The notes: a model not told the origin generated them from the letters alone. Shown: positions 34,796-45,486, counted from the first letter of the stretch. The stretch: DNA of 64,000 nucleotides from Oscheius onirici (GCA_932521025.1 OW051470.1:3210501-3274500), one strand, 5' to 3'. Numbers and translations are program-made.

Positions 34796-35157
34796 CGCTG
34801 TCTGAAACGTACAAAGTTCACAAATATTTTGAGGAAAACAAGTAGAAAGTTTTTTATCGGTCTACTATAAAGTAGTAGAAAATTTTTCTACGTTTAGTCG
34901 CCGCATATCTTGGGTCGAGGACTTTATTTAGAAAAAAAAATTCTACATAAAGTCCTCAACCACCCGAATCCATAGGCCTGATTTTTGGGTGTGTGAAATC
35001 GGCGCGCGTCACATACTGTGTACTTAAGATTACTGTATTAGTTGATGCGTAGTGACTCTTCTCGAATGGCGCTTGTTCAAATGTGAAAAATTGTGCGTTC
35101 TCGTTTTTTTTCTGTCATCTTCACTTTCAAAAAAAAATTAGGACCCGAATAAGGAGA
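34796..35157. promoter_or_regulatory. Divergent promoter between HORMA gene and msh-5, with a perfect-stem hairpin
   Basis: The 362 bp between the two divergent ATGs. At 34917-34957 an inverted repeat (GAGGACTTTAT ... ATAAAGTCCTC, with an inner TAGAA/TTCTA pair around an A-run) can form a 41 nt hairpin. A second partial palindrome (TCTACTATAAAGTAGTAGA) is at 34861-34879. Shared regulation of both genes is inferred from spacing. Confidence 0.45.
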
Positions 35158-38100
35158 ATGGCTGAAGAAGAGACAGCCGTCGATTACCAGCCGAAGCCAG
35201 TAATTTTATCGCTGTGTTATCTGTAAGTTTGTTTTCAATCTTACTACATACCTAAATTGTTTGCTGTTTTAAGTGTTTTATTTTAAGAGAAGGCCGTCTT
35301 GGAGCTGCTGTCTACAGTCAGGCTACTACAACCGTTCGCATCTTACACGACATTGACGAAACCGATGATTTTCGCATAATGAATTTGTGTAATTGGGTGT
35401 AATTATCCAAAGAGCTCTTTTTTCAGTATTCGAACAAATCGAGCCGGTGACTGTAATCGCGTGCAAGTCACAAGAACTTAACTACGTTCGATATCTGTCT
35501 GCTCGGTGTTAGTCGTTTCCATTTTCTTCCAAAAAAAATTGTAGGTAAAAGCAATGACACGCAAAACAAAGACGCAAATCAAGAAAGCGGCACTCCGAAC
35601 CAGCCCCTTGTCTTCCAAGTAGGAATGTTCAACGAAGACGAAGATACAGTGCCCGACAGCCAAGATCTCTCGTCGCATTTTCAAGAGGAAGACGAAGCAC
35701 CGGAGGAATTTGATCCATTCAAAGACGCCGTCCTCAATCTCATGCCCAGCAATGCCTTCCGTAGGACCATATTCATTAATTACAAAGCCTCGCTGTTCAG
35801 GCTTCGATACGTCGGTGCTTAGAATTAGCGAGCTGTTCACTAAAGAAGCCCTGACAAAATGTGAAGCCGATATCGTTCTCCAGTTCCGAATTGATACCAA
35901 GTCAAAAAATATGGTTTGCGCGTTTGGTGCTCTTCTTCGCTACATGGATGCTACCAGGATCGGCGTTGAATACGACACGTTGAACATTCGAACACCGATT
36001 TCTTCTGTCAGGACATTTGTTGTGTAAGCTTTCTGTCTCTTTGTTCAACAGTCTTTTTTTAGAGATCAGATGATCGAGATGGATTGGTCTTCGTACCGTG
36101 CTCTTGATATCTTCGGAGAAGACAAGAAGAAAGAAGTCGGATTTCGAAAAGTTATGTCGCCCAGCTTCAAGGGATCGGTGTCGCTGTTCAGTCTGATGAA
36201 CAGATGTCGATCCGCAACAGGAAAACATACGTTGATGTAAATAGATGTTTTTCTAATTTGATGTCCATATTTTCAGGAATTGGTTCTCTCATCCCACACT
36301 GAATATGAAAACGATCCGGCAACGTCAACAAGCTGTTACGTACTTTTCTTCCGACTGCAATGGCGGAACAACTTCGGCTGTACATCAGTTCATAAGCAAG
36401 ATCCGGAATGTGAAGGCGATCCTGAAACGAATGCGCGGAAGTATAATCAAGCCGGAGAATTGGACAGGTCTCTTCGAGTCGCTGAAAGCCCTTAAGGCTA
36501 TTGGAACACTGCTGGCAGAGAGGAAAATAAAGTTGGACATACTGAACGATTTCATGGAATATTTTGGCAACGAGCTCACCGAGGTGGTCTTTCTCGTAGG
36601 ATATATGGTTAGGTCTTAGCGAGGTTTTGTAATTAAAATGAGTTTAGATTGACTTTGAAGAGTCGGCCACAGAAGAAAGACTCGTTGTCAACGCAACTGT
36701 CGATCCCGAACTAGATGAGATTAAACACATTTACCGCAATCTGCCTCAATTGATGACACAGGCAGCTCAAGAGGAATCGAACCGTCTTCAAGCTGAACAA
36801 TGTTCCGTAGTCTATCTGCCAATTGTCGGATTTCTTCTCCAGCTACCACTCACCTTCCCAGCTCATCATTATCCGGAGTAAAACAAGTTTTGCACTTGTA
36901 ATAATATGTTCGAGTTTAGCCTGAAGATGGTTTTTACAGCCGATGCACACGTTAATATGAAGAGCAGCTGCATGACTCAGCTCGACGAGGAAATTGGCGA
37001 TGTCAAAATGCAAATTATCGACAAGGAGACCACAATCGCCCTCCGGTTTATCTTTTGCCTCCTTGTCTTGAAATTGGCTATTTCAGAATGCAGAAAGCTA
37101 TTCTCGACAAGACTGAGGCAATTCTCGGCGCTTGTAAAGCTGCAGCAATTCTTGACTCGGTCATTTCAATGGCTTTAACTGCTCGTCATTTCAGCTGGAA
37201 CTGCCCAATTCTGACCGATAAACCAGTTATCGAAGCCGTTCGAACTGTTCATCCAATTGCCCAGATGCTAAATCACGAGCAGCATTTCGTTCCGAACGAT
37301 GTCAGCTTCGGCGATAAGAATACCAAGGTCAAAATCTTCACCGGTCCCAACGCTTGTGGAAAGAGTGTTTACATGAAACAAGTTTGCTCATTTTTCGTCA
37401 GTTTTCAATCTACTGATTCAGGTCGGTCTCCTGGCATTTCTGACCTATATTGGAAGTTATGTTCCAGCCCAAAGAGCCATCGTCGGTCCGATCAGTCGCA
37501 TAATGACCCGTATTTTCACGTTAGACGGCGTTTTGGACGGAATGTCGACATTTGCCAAGGATCTTCAGCAGATGGCTCTTGCTCTCCGTCGAGCCAACGA
37601 ATGTTCATTGGTCATAATTGACGAGTTTGGAAAAGGAACCTTGACGGTTACTTTCTACAAATTTGTATAATTGAATAGCTTTTTAGGAAGTAGGCATCTC
37701 TCTTCTGTCCTCAGCTCTGAATTACTGGATGGATAAGGGTCCTGAACGCTGTCCACATATCATGGTTTCCTCCCATTTCCACTCGTTGCCAAAGTTCCTT
37801 GAGAATTCTGTCAAGATGGCCACTTTGCAGGTGATGCGAAACGTCTCCTCTTCAATATCCTTTTCAGACTTTCGAAGTAATCAAGAGAGGACATCGTCTG
37901 GACTATCAGTTCCGCCTTGTAAACGGTCTCGTGAAATGCTCACATGCTGCTTATACTGCAGCGACTCAAGGAATTCCTCTCAGTGTAGTCAAGCGATCAG
38001 ATGAGGTTAGTTCTTGCTTAATTGGCAACAAGTAGGGCGACAGGCCAATCTGTGAATTTTCGCGCGCAAAATTTCAGCGCGGCGGCGGCCTACAAAGGAC

Positions 38101-39594
38101 CTTGGCGCAGTGGATAAGATATGTTTCTAATAATTTTGAAGTCACAGGTTCAATTCCTTGTGTTGTCGATTTTTTTTGCATATTAGTTTAAGGAGGTTTG
38201 AGTGAAACAGAGGACTCAACGAGCGGGGGAACCACCCGTTGAAGAGGACAGTTAGATGGCTCGGCGCGCTGACATAGTTTCTCCCAAAGAAACTCGCTTT
38301 TGAGTTTTGCTATGTTCTGCAAACTTGTAGTTTTTCGTCTGTTCTACAACTTTGCAGAACATTGTTTGGGCTAAAAATCCCGTCTTCGGTATGAAAACCG
38401 TCAGTCAAGTTGCGAGGTTAGTTGTAATGAAAATGAGACAATTGAAACAAGTTTTGAAAAAAAAATCATTTTTCGAAGTGGAATAATAAACAAAAGAGAA
38501 TGACAGACCTATAAAACACTTTTGACACACGGGGGAATCGAACCCTCACCATGTGTTTCACAGTCGACGCTCTTATCCACTAGGCTATAGGAGCGAGGCG
38601 CCACGCTTTGGTTGCATTCATAAACTTAGATACGAGGCTAATACACTGAGATAAGAGGCAGTAGGGGGAGGCTCGCTTTAAAGTACCCTTATCTTCTCAA
38701 AGTACAATTTATCGCCCGAGCGTCGCGGATTCGAGTCCGCATCTTTGTTTTTCACTTCGCTCGATCCGAGGTTACGTACAGAGGCATGATTCAACTTTAA
38801 AAGAATAAATGTTTGATGTTCCAGATATACGCTGACCTGAAAGCCGGAAAACATCCGTCAGAACTGACCTACTACAATTCTGATGAAGATACAATCAACA
38901 GCCTGAAAGAGAAGATGGCCGCCTTCATGACCGATTTCACTACGTGGGACATAGAAGGTGATAGTGATGGGCTCTTTGATGAATTGGAGAAGATTCTCCT
39001 AGAAGAGTCGGAAAATATGAACCTGGATATTTCGTCGAGAATGGCTACTCCGGCAAGAGCAATTGGAGTTAGTTTTTAAATTATTTTTGATAAAAAACCA
39101 TTGCAGTTCGGTCAGGAACGAGAAATTGTAGACGATGTTCTGATGGATAATGAGCCGAGAGAGATGGAAGAAGCCGAATCTGCTGCGGATAGTCGACTGG
39201 CTCCATCCAGTAACTCGAAGGGAAGCGAGACGAGTGAGCAGAGTCCTGGAATGGCCGAGGCGGTTGATGATGTATTTGTAAGCTCTTTCTGGATATTATA
39301 GTTTAAGGCACCAATTCAGGCTGTTCCCGCTATCCCGAGCAGCATTCTAAAGAGTTATTTCCGTACTCCATCCAGAGGGTAGTCACCTTATTGAGGCTCG
39401 TTACATGACAATTTTTCAGAAACCTTTCCGTATCATTTGCCGCCAGTCCGACACGTGTCGTCGTCGAGACTTCCTTCATGTCTACCCAAGACATCATGCT
39501 ACCAGTTTCGCCAATCAAACGCTTCAACGAGATCTTTCCCGACGAGAATGACAACTCTTTTAATGTACCGCCGAAGAAGAGAATGCGATTCTAA
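35158..39594 (+). CDS. msh-5: MutS-gamma subunit MSH-5
   Basis: MSH-5 pairs with MSH-4 to stabilise meiotic crossover intermediates. Exons by eye: 35158-35222, 35288-35388, 35427-35505, 35552-35760, 35801-36023, 36063-36236, 36277-36607, 36648-36877, 36920-37045, 37087-37381, 37422-37646, 37687-37830, 37868-38005, 38825-39067, 39107-39277, 39320-39378 and 39420-39594; about 995 aa, no frame break. The ATPase shows Walker A (FTGPNACGKSVYMKQ), GSYVPAQRAIVG, SRIMTRIFTLDGVLDGMSTF, Walker B (SLVIIDEFGKGT) and MVSSHFHSLPKFL. The N-terminal mismatch-recognition domain is reduced, as expected for MSH5. After about residue 850 a disordered tail carries TPAR, SPG, TPSR, SPTR and SPIK, and ends in a basic PPKKRMRF that may be a nuclear signal. 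Intron 38006-38824 is full of tRNA-like debris. Confidence 0.9.
38095..38175 (+). pseudogene. tRNA-Arg-like pseudogene in an msh-5 intron
   Basis: TTGGCGCAGTGGATAAGA (A-box) then TTTCTAATAATTTTGAAG (anticodon loop like TCT) and CACAGGTTCAATTCC (B-box), closed by T8 at 38171-38178 as a Pol III-type terminator. The acceptor strands do not pair. Confidence 0.45.
38521..38595 (-). pseudogene. tRNA-like sequence in the same msh-5 intron
   Basis: On the minus strand TATAGCCTAGTGGATAAGAG (A-box), CGACTGTGAAAC (loop) and AGGGTTCGATTCCCC (B-box). The 5' acceptor strand (GCTCCTA) and the 3' strand (CGTGTGT) do not pair. The loop sequence resembles that of the element at 60335-60401, so both may come from one tRNA-derived family. 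The nearby block GGGGGAGGCTCGCTTTAA at 38664-38681 is also found at 60711-60728 and, inverted, at 60240-60255. Confidence 0.45.
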
Positions 39595-39773
39595 GTTTCT
39601 ATTTATTAATTCTGTACCATTTTGTTGACTTCTTGTACTATTTACAGTTTTGTTGAACATTGTTATTTACTTCTTTTTTATCAAATAAGCTTTCCTCTGT
39701 AAACTGATTTATTCTACACAAAAACACTTTCCCATGTAATTATTATTCCAGAGTTTTAGATTCTCTTTTCTGT

Positions 39774-40383
39774 CTACTTTACCGTCTCGGGGGCGATAGT
39801 CATGGCTTTATTCCTCCACAGTTTGAGCAGGTCATTCATCAGAGAGCGATAGTCGATGACGCAGGCGTTCGGATTCACCTCGAAGACGGCCTCGTCGAAG
39901 AAGAGCACAACGTTGAAGGCTAAGACGACCGACAGCCTCTGGGCAATGAGACTTTCGATCAGAGTGTTGGCCTTATGTCCTCGACTGGCTCGAAGCAAAG
40001 CCCATTCGTTTGCCTCCTCTCGAAAGATGAGCATCGGAGCCGGCTCGTGCAGCGTCTGTCCCGTCGTATGATCGAGTATCTGGTATTCGATTCTGGCCTT
40101 TTGGACACTCGGACGGCCTCTCAGTCCAATACCTTCTTCCAAACAGCGAATCGAGAACTGTGTCTGGTGTTCTTCATCTGTATTGGCTCGAATCTCCTCG
40201 TCAGTCACTGGCTCTTCTAGATGCAGATCGAACTGCCATTGGTAGACGGCAAACTTGTAGCAGGTCGAGAAGGACGAGGAGCGGTACCAGCCACTGAAAA
40301 TGAACTAGAAAGGGGAGAAAGTAGAATTACCCTTCCTCGGAGAAGTCCACATGGAAGTCGAAGTTATGAACAAAGCTTACCAT
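39774..40383 (-). CDS. Unrecognised protein, about 190 aa
   Basis: Two exons, 40383-40331 and 40293-39774. Starts MVSFVHNFDFHVDFSEEG; then STCYKFAVYQWQFDLHLEEP, an acidic turn and a hydrophobic helix pair (LIAQRLSVVLAFNVVLFF). No signal peptide; one possible membrane-associated helix. The acidic stretch TDEEIRANTDEEHQT is notable. Stop lies 180 bp from the end of msh-5, which is convergent. The start codon is the best available but an upstream exon is possible. No family recognised. Confidence 0.6.
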
Positions 40384-40538
40384 CAGCCTTGTTTGGAAGA
40401 AACTGAAGTTAATGGAATATTTATAGAAAATTATCGATTAAACTGTTATCTACTAATTGAACTACTAGATAGAACAAAAAACGTTTCAATTTCTGATTTA
40501 AAAGGGTTTGTTTGGACTTTGTTTTCGTTAGGCTACCC

Positions 40539-41168
40539 GACGACTTCGTCGCCTGACGGCGTCGTAACGCCAAACTTTTCTACCTGATCATTACCGTTTT
40601 CTTAAGCTGTCTACTTCTCTCTAATACGGTAGCCAAAGTCTGTAAAAAAACTTTTAGTTCAAAAGTTACTTGCTGTTTAGACTCTTGTCTCCAGGTATCT
40701 CAAGGCGGTGGCTCAGTGGGATAAGAAGAGACCGGAGCCTAATAAGGATAGATGAATGTCCATCATAACAGTAGGTAGAGATATCTTTATCTAAATCCTA
40801 ACTCAGAAAATATATGTTCTCTAAGGAAGAGTTTTTCTGTCTTCGAATCCTCATCAAACTGCCATTTTACTGAATTCCGTCCGGGATGACCTTCTTGCAT
40901 GCGATGAGAATGACGGTCCAATTTTGGAAGAGAGAAAATTCCTCCATCTGTGTGGCGGTCGTCCAGCTGCTCTTGCCCGATTCGGTGACCATTCTTCTAC
41001 GATTTCCGACACATAGTCAACACTAACTCGTGGGCCATTATCCCAACTCCTAAAAGTCGGCACACTTGCTATGTAATCCTGACAACGCTTGACTTGCTAC
41101 ACGATTCTCGTGGCCATGGACAAACAGACAGAGTCAGTCAAAGACACCATAGCTTTTCAATAGTTTAG
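40539..41168. repeat. Dispersed repeat family, copy B, with nested insertions
   Basis: 5' end CGACGACTTCGTCGCCTGAC at 40539 and the following 140 bp align to the copy at 45251; the 3' block CAGAGTCAGTCAAAGACACC...TAGTTTAG at 41129-41168 aligns to 45437-45485. Between them lie about 430 bp absent from copy C: a tRNA A-box-like GGTGGCTCAGTGGGATAAG (40702-40720), and on the minus strand at 40854-41063 an open frame containing GRPPHRW, the sequence often seen near the C-terminus of LINE polyproteins. Confidence 0.5.
40854..41063 (-). mobile_element. Possible LINE ORF2 C-terminal remnant
   Basis: Open frame of 69 codons with RAAGRPPHRWRNFLSSKIG; the GRPPxRW motif is typical of the end of RTE/CR1-type reverse-transcriptase ORFs. 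A tRNA B-box-like TTCGAATCCTC follows at 40841-40851. Too short to classify. Confidence 0.35.
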
Positions 41169-42379
41169 CTGTTCCAATCAGATGTAACTACACGAGTCAA
41201 AGAGAGCATTAACCTCCAAAGAAGGTTCAAAAAGCCCCATTTATTGGAATTGGGAGGAAAGACATTCTTGAGGACCTCGGGACCTACGTACTGGTAGAGC
41301 ATGATGTTCTCGCACTGAAACGGATATTGTGGACAAAAGTTTGAACCGACGTCCGGTTCCTGTCACGAACCCGTCTAGTGTCACTTACCTTCAGATCTCT
41401 GTGGCAAATGTTCCTTTGATCGAGCCACAGAAGAGACTCGCACAGCTGACGGAACGTCGCCTTCATGTCCGGCTCCGTCATTCCTTTGACGCCCGTGAGC
41501 TGGAGCTTCTTGATCTTCTTCAGCAGATCTCCACCTTCACACCACTCGGTGGTAAAGACGACGAACGGCAGCTGGGGACTGTAGTCCTTGACCGAGTAGA
41601 AACGGAGAATGTTGGGGTGGATGAGGTCGGAGACAATCTTCATCTCACGCGGAAGGAATCTGCTCACGTAGTCGTTCTTGTTTCTTAAACGGTGGATTGA
41701 ACTGCGGATGTGAATCTCTCATCATTCTTTCATTCGGTTAGTTGTTAATTGGATAGTTGCTAAGGGTCAAATCGCAAATTTTGCTACTTCTCATGGAATC
41801 TCAAATTGTTGAGACTTGCAGAAACTGACAGGTAACAGGGACTGTGTGAAGACACTGGACTCAGTTTCCATGAGCGACGCTGGTTTCTCAACAGGACCCG
41901 TTTAAATTTGATCACGCCTTATCACAAACAGACTGGTCTATTGGGTTGGAATGACTTTGGCCGTCTCACTGCCGAGTTTCTTGTCTTTGGTAAAGCCGAT
42001 CGCAACTCCTTGTAGAAAAAAATAGGAAAGAAAGTCACGTGGTGCAGATGACCTTGACAGCTACCGGTTTCGGCTTTCCCATGGTAGACGTGATGGTGGT
42101 AGCCTTCAGGACGACGCTGTAGGATCCGGAACCGAGCTTTTCTCCAATGGCGAGCCCTTCCTTCAGAAGCTGGTCCCTCAGCTTCGCGTACAGCGGATCG
42201 GCGTCCAGCTCCTTTTCTCTGTTGCTACCGCGAGCTGCGGCCTTCGAGGCTCCATGTGACGGCTTCGGCGGCTGTGGCGTCAGCTTGGATCCATTCTTGA
42301 GGAAGACCGCTTTCGAGGCCAGAGGAGGACGGACGGTAGAATCCTTCGATCCCTGGGGCGACTTCTGGACGTTGGTCAT
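41165..42379 (-). CDS. TSSK-like Ser/Thr kinase, truncated
   Basis: Three exons, 42379-42039, 41683-41389 and 41314-41165, 261 aa. A Lys/Pro/Ser-rich leader is followed by a kinase N-lobe: glycine loop KLGSGSYSVVLKA, VAVKV lysine, SRFLPREMKIV (helix C Glu), FTTEWCEGGDLLKKIK hinge, then HRDLK-CENIM catalytic loop. FLPRE and HRDLKCEN are typical of testis-specific serine kinases. The sequence then jumps to YVGPEVLKN, which resembles the APE segment, so the DFG metal-binding motif and activation loop are missing, and the C-lobe is replaced by a short tail that stops inside the dispersed repeat (41129-41168). As annotated it should not be catalytic. An AATAAA lies at 41236-41241. Confidence 0.65.
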
Positions 42380-42518
42380 GTCTGCCAGTGACAAAACTTC
42401 GAGTATACATTGTTTTTGTTTTGAGATTTTGGAACTTTTGAAAACAATATAGATATTTTGAAATTGTTTAGAATTTCTTATTTGGAAAACTAACCAAAGG
42501 ATTACTCAGTTCACCACG

Positions 42519-43460
42519 ATGGATGACGTCTTCTACAGGTCTGGTAGGTTCCATTCTCCGTCAATACCTAGAATTTTAGTCTCGACCGAGCGTCTACTGG
42601 CCGGCAGCAGTCTGAGCGAGAGAAAGACGCAGCCGGAATCGTCCTCGAAGATGAAGACACCGCCGTCGAAGAACAGAAGCCGAAGCAAGTCGCGAGGCTC
42701 GAAAAAGTCGAAGAAGAAGAATCTGGCCAAGGGACTCAGTCCGCCGAAGGAGACACCTCGAAGATGCGATGAGGACAAGGTCAGTGGCGACTTCGACACG
42801 ACGCAGTGGGAAAGAACGCGATGGGCCGAGGAGATGAAGAGCTCCATGCCCGGCATGAGGAGAGTCAAAACGCGACAGAGAAAGTCGACGGATCGAAGAG
42901 GAACAACACCGTCTCGACATGTACAAGACAAGCCGGAGAGCAAGTCGAATGGACTGGAAACGGACAAGAAGGACACGGGAACACTGGTTCCGGGAGAGGC
43001 CAGACAGATTGAACAGGTCCGTGGTGAGCATCTGAAGCAGAGACCGGTCATTCCAATCGTCCTTCTCTCCATTGAAACCGTCTTCTGTGCTATCACAGCC
43101 TCAGTCTGGGGTGCTGCTGCCGTCAACCCGATTCTGCCCTTCATCCTCGCTCTGGTCAACATTCTTCTGGCCTTTGGTCTGGCCGTCACCATCTTCTTCG
43201 TCGAGATGTGCCGTTTTCAAGTCAAACACGAGGAGACGGGCACTCGCATCACTCGCTACCACATTCCCTACAGCTGGAGATTCAGTCTGCTCGGCATGCA
43301 CTTTGGTCGACTGATCCTCATCTGTGCTTCGATCACCATTGTGGCTCTGGACAACGACTTCGATGGAGGCTCGATTGCCGTTCTTGCCCTCCAGCCACTC
43401 CACTTCCTCATCATCGGCGTCCAGATCATCGTACTCATGCTGCCCAAGAGGAAGGAATAG
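42519..43460 (+). CDS. Intronless four-transmembrane protein with basic N-terminus
   Basis: Single-exon ORF of 313 aa. Residues 1-170 are hydrophilic, rich in Ser, Lys and Arg (KNRSRSKSRGSKKSKKKN). From about 175 four hydrophobic segments follow: VIPIVLLSIETVFCAITASV, NPILPFILALVNILLAFGLA, LLGMHFGRLILICASITIVA and LALQPLHFLIIGVQIIVLML, ending PKRKE. The arrangement resembles MARVEL/tetraspan-like nematode proteins but no signature allows a family call. A 41 bp GT..AG segment at 42536-42576 would shift the frame if it were an intron, so I keep the continuous frame. Confidence 0.6.
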   Translation: MDDVFYRSGRFHSPSIPRILVSTERLLAGSSLSERKTQPESSSKMKTPPSKNRSRSKSRGSKKSKKKNLAKGLSPPKETPRRCDEDKVSGDFDTTQWERTRWAEEMKSSMPGMRRVKTRQRKSTDRRGTTPSRHVQDKPESKSNGLETDKKDTGTLVPGEARQIEQVRGEHLKQRPVIPIVLLSIETVFCAITASVWGAAAVNPILPFILALVNILLAFGLAVTIFFVEMCRFQVKHEETGTRITRYHIPYSWRFSLLGMHFGRLILICASITIVALDNDFDGGSIAVLALQPLHFLIIGVQIIVLMLPKRKE

Positions 43461-43647
43461 CACACTAGTCCATGGTCAAGATAAATTTATGATTGTCTCT
43501 CTTTCTCTTGTCCCATTCATTTCTTCTTCGGATGCTTTGAGTGTTATCTGTCAAACCACGACTGACACAAAAGCATCTCTGTACTTGGTGCAGTTGTTTT
43601 CTAATTTGAGACTGCAAATTTTGTAGTGTGTTCTCACAGTTCACCAC

Positions 43648-45121
43648 AATGCTGTCCCAACTACCTGACAGTCTTTTGCTGCGATGCATTCAAAAGCCAT
43701 TTCTGATTGAAATATCCTTCCCCACGTCTCACTTCTCTAACGTCTATCAATGTGTACCAATCACAGACATCCTCTTTTACTCGTCTTCGCGACTTTATCG
43801 AAGACAACGTTGGAAATGTGAGAATTCCCAGCGATGACTACATTTTAAAGATTTCGCTGCTAAGGTATCTCCGAGTTTACTTTGTTAACGTGCGTTTTCC
43901 AGAAAGAAGTAATGGTGGGCGATGAGCGTGAAGATTCAGTCGCCGTCAAGGCCAAGAGTCTTGGAGGATACTATTTTGAGAGTGTCTCACTCTGGTACTT
44001 CCCTCTAGTTGTTCACAATAGAGGATTCTACAATAGGATCCACCAGATCATGAAATTGATCAAGAGTGTCCGTTGTAAAGTCATGATGAATCAGATGAGA
44101 TACATGAGCAATAACCGGCTAGGAACACTGCCCAGAATATACAAAACGATAAAGTTTGAGGTAGGTAATAAAAGAGTTGGTTAAAGTACAGCTTAGAAAT
44201 GCAAGGAAATCGCCTTTTCATTTGAAAGCCCTAGTTCCGGCCAGTTTTCAATTTCATTGGAGGATGACAGCAAGCATTGGCATTTGATCTGTTCTGTAAA
44301 AGAGGTTATCAGTGAATCGATTCTATACACAGACACAATTTCCAAAGTGTCCAAATGCTATAATTAGGCAAACTGATACAGTTTTTCAAACAATTAACTA
44401 TCTGCCAACTATCTCGCACAGACTAACTATCTTATCTCTCGAGAACTGTTAAACATCCTTGTCACTACCGTTCTAAACTTTTTGTCGAGACCGTGATACC
44501 ATTATTTCTATGTTTCTCAAAACTTGCCCATTTCGGAAAGTAACGTTCAAGAAAGCAAAGTTCAAGTCAACTAAATTCTACATAAATTAACAACTTCGTT
44601 GCTCAAGTAACGATTTCAAATTGAGTTTGGACACTTTGAAATTGTGTTATCATAGAAGTACCCGAATGAGTCTTTGTACTCCTTGTTTCGAAGATTATTT
44701 TTCAGAAACTTCTGATTATAGACGCGGACTTTGCTATCGCTCTCAATATTGATAAGCAGAGATCTTTTCAAGACAATTGGTTGCCCAGATGGGAAAAGAA
44801 GCACAAAGGTACGCGGAAAACAATCGTGACCTACCCATTCTTCTACTCATGTGCTCTTGAAAAGAGGACAGGAAAAAGCCATATTACTTTTTCATCAGAC
44901 GAAATACAGCACAAGTCAAAAACCTAAATATTGACAATGTTCATACTGATATCGTTGTAACGAGCATGGATGCTCGGGATATCGAGAGCATTCTCGCGGT
45001 TCTCGAGCGTATTCTGTATGGTGGAAACAGGCGTGTAGCCGACTTCTCCTACCTTTACGAGAAGTGGAACAGCTACAAGAAAGATGGTCTCTTTGACTTC
45101 CAGTCCCTCTGGTTAATGTGA
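43648..45121 (+). CDS. F-box-like protein of a nematode-expanded family
   Basis: Begins MLSQLPDSLLLRCIQ, an F-box-like start that would bind SKP1 in an SCF ubiquitin ligase. Later exons: one ending at the GTATCT near 43870 (TRLRDFIEDNVGNVRIPSDD), 43904-44160 (EDSVAVKAKSLGGYYFESVS; RIHQIMKLIKSVRCKVM), 44198 to about 44362 region (FSFESPSSGQFSISLEDDSK), 44705-44808 (KLLIIDADFAIALNIDKQRS) and 44867-45121 (YYFFIRRNTAQVKNLNIDNV ... FDFQSLWLM). The 3' exons look like the leucine-rich FBA/FTH-type C-terminal half. The junction of the first exon and the frame around 44362-44700 are unresolved, so the model is approximate. Confidence 0.5.
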
Positions 45122-45246
45122 TTCTCCAAAATTAATTGTTCATGACTGATATTAAAAACGACTTGTTCAAAATCAGCTCAATCAACATTCCCACTGTTGG
45201 GAATTCGTTGTTATTTTATCAGTGACGAAAGATTTCTAATGTTCCA

Positions 45247-45486
45247 CCATACGACTTCGTCGCCTGGCGGCGGCGCAGCGTCAAACTTTTCTGCCCGATT
45301 CTTTTTTAAAATCTTTGTCTTAGAACCTTTTCAAATCGAGCTTACTTGATTCTACCATAGGAGAAGCGAAAATCTGTGAAAACTCCAAGTTCAAAAGTGA
45401 CTATCTAATCTTGACAATGTCTGACAAACATCCAAACAGAGTCACAGAGTCAGCCACAGACACCATAGCTTTTTAATAGTTTAGAT
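45247..45486. repeat. Dispersed repeat family, copy C (uninterrupted)
   Basis: About 240 bp from ACGACTTCGTCGCCTGGCGG to ACAGACACCATAGC...TAGTTTAG. This is the simplest copy: no tRNA-like or LINE-like insert. The sequence between 45300 and 45410 matches copy B at 40590-40690 weakly (shared TCTGTGAAAA/TCTGTAAAAA and AGTTCAAAAGT). Confidence 0.55.

Noticed and set aside
40600-40680. DFG-like sequence on the minus strand after TTTTTACAG, considered as the missing kinase exon
   Set aside because: Reads DFG then stops after six codons, and lies in repeat copy B; coincidence is more likely.
42533-43192. 219-codon minus-strand ORF
   Set aside because: Antisense to the tetraspan protein; Arg/Leu/Ser composition typical of a shadow frame.
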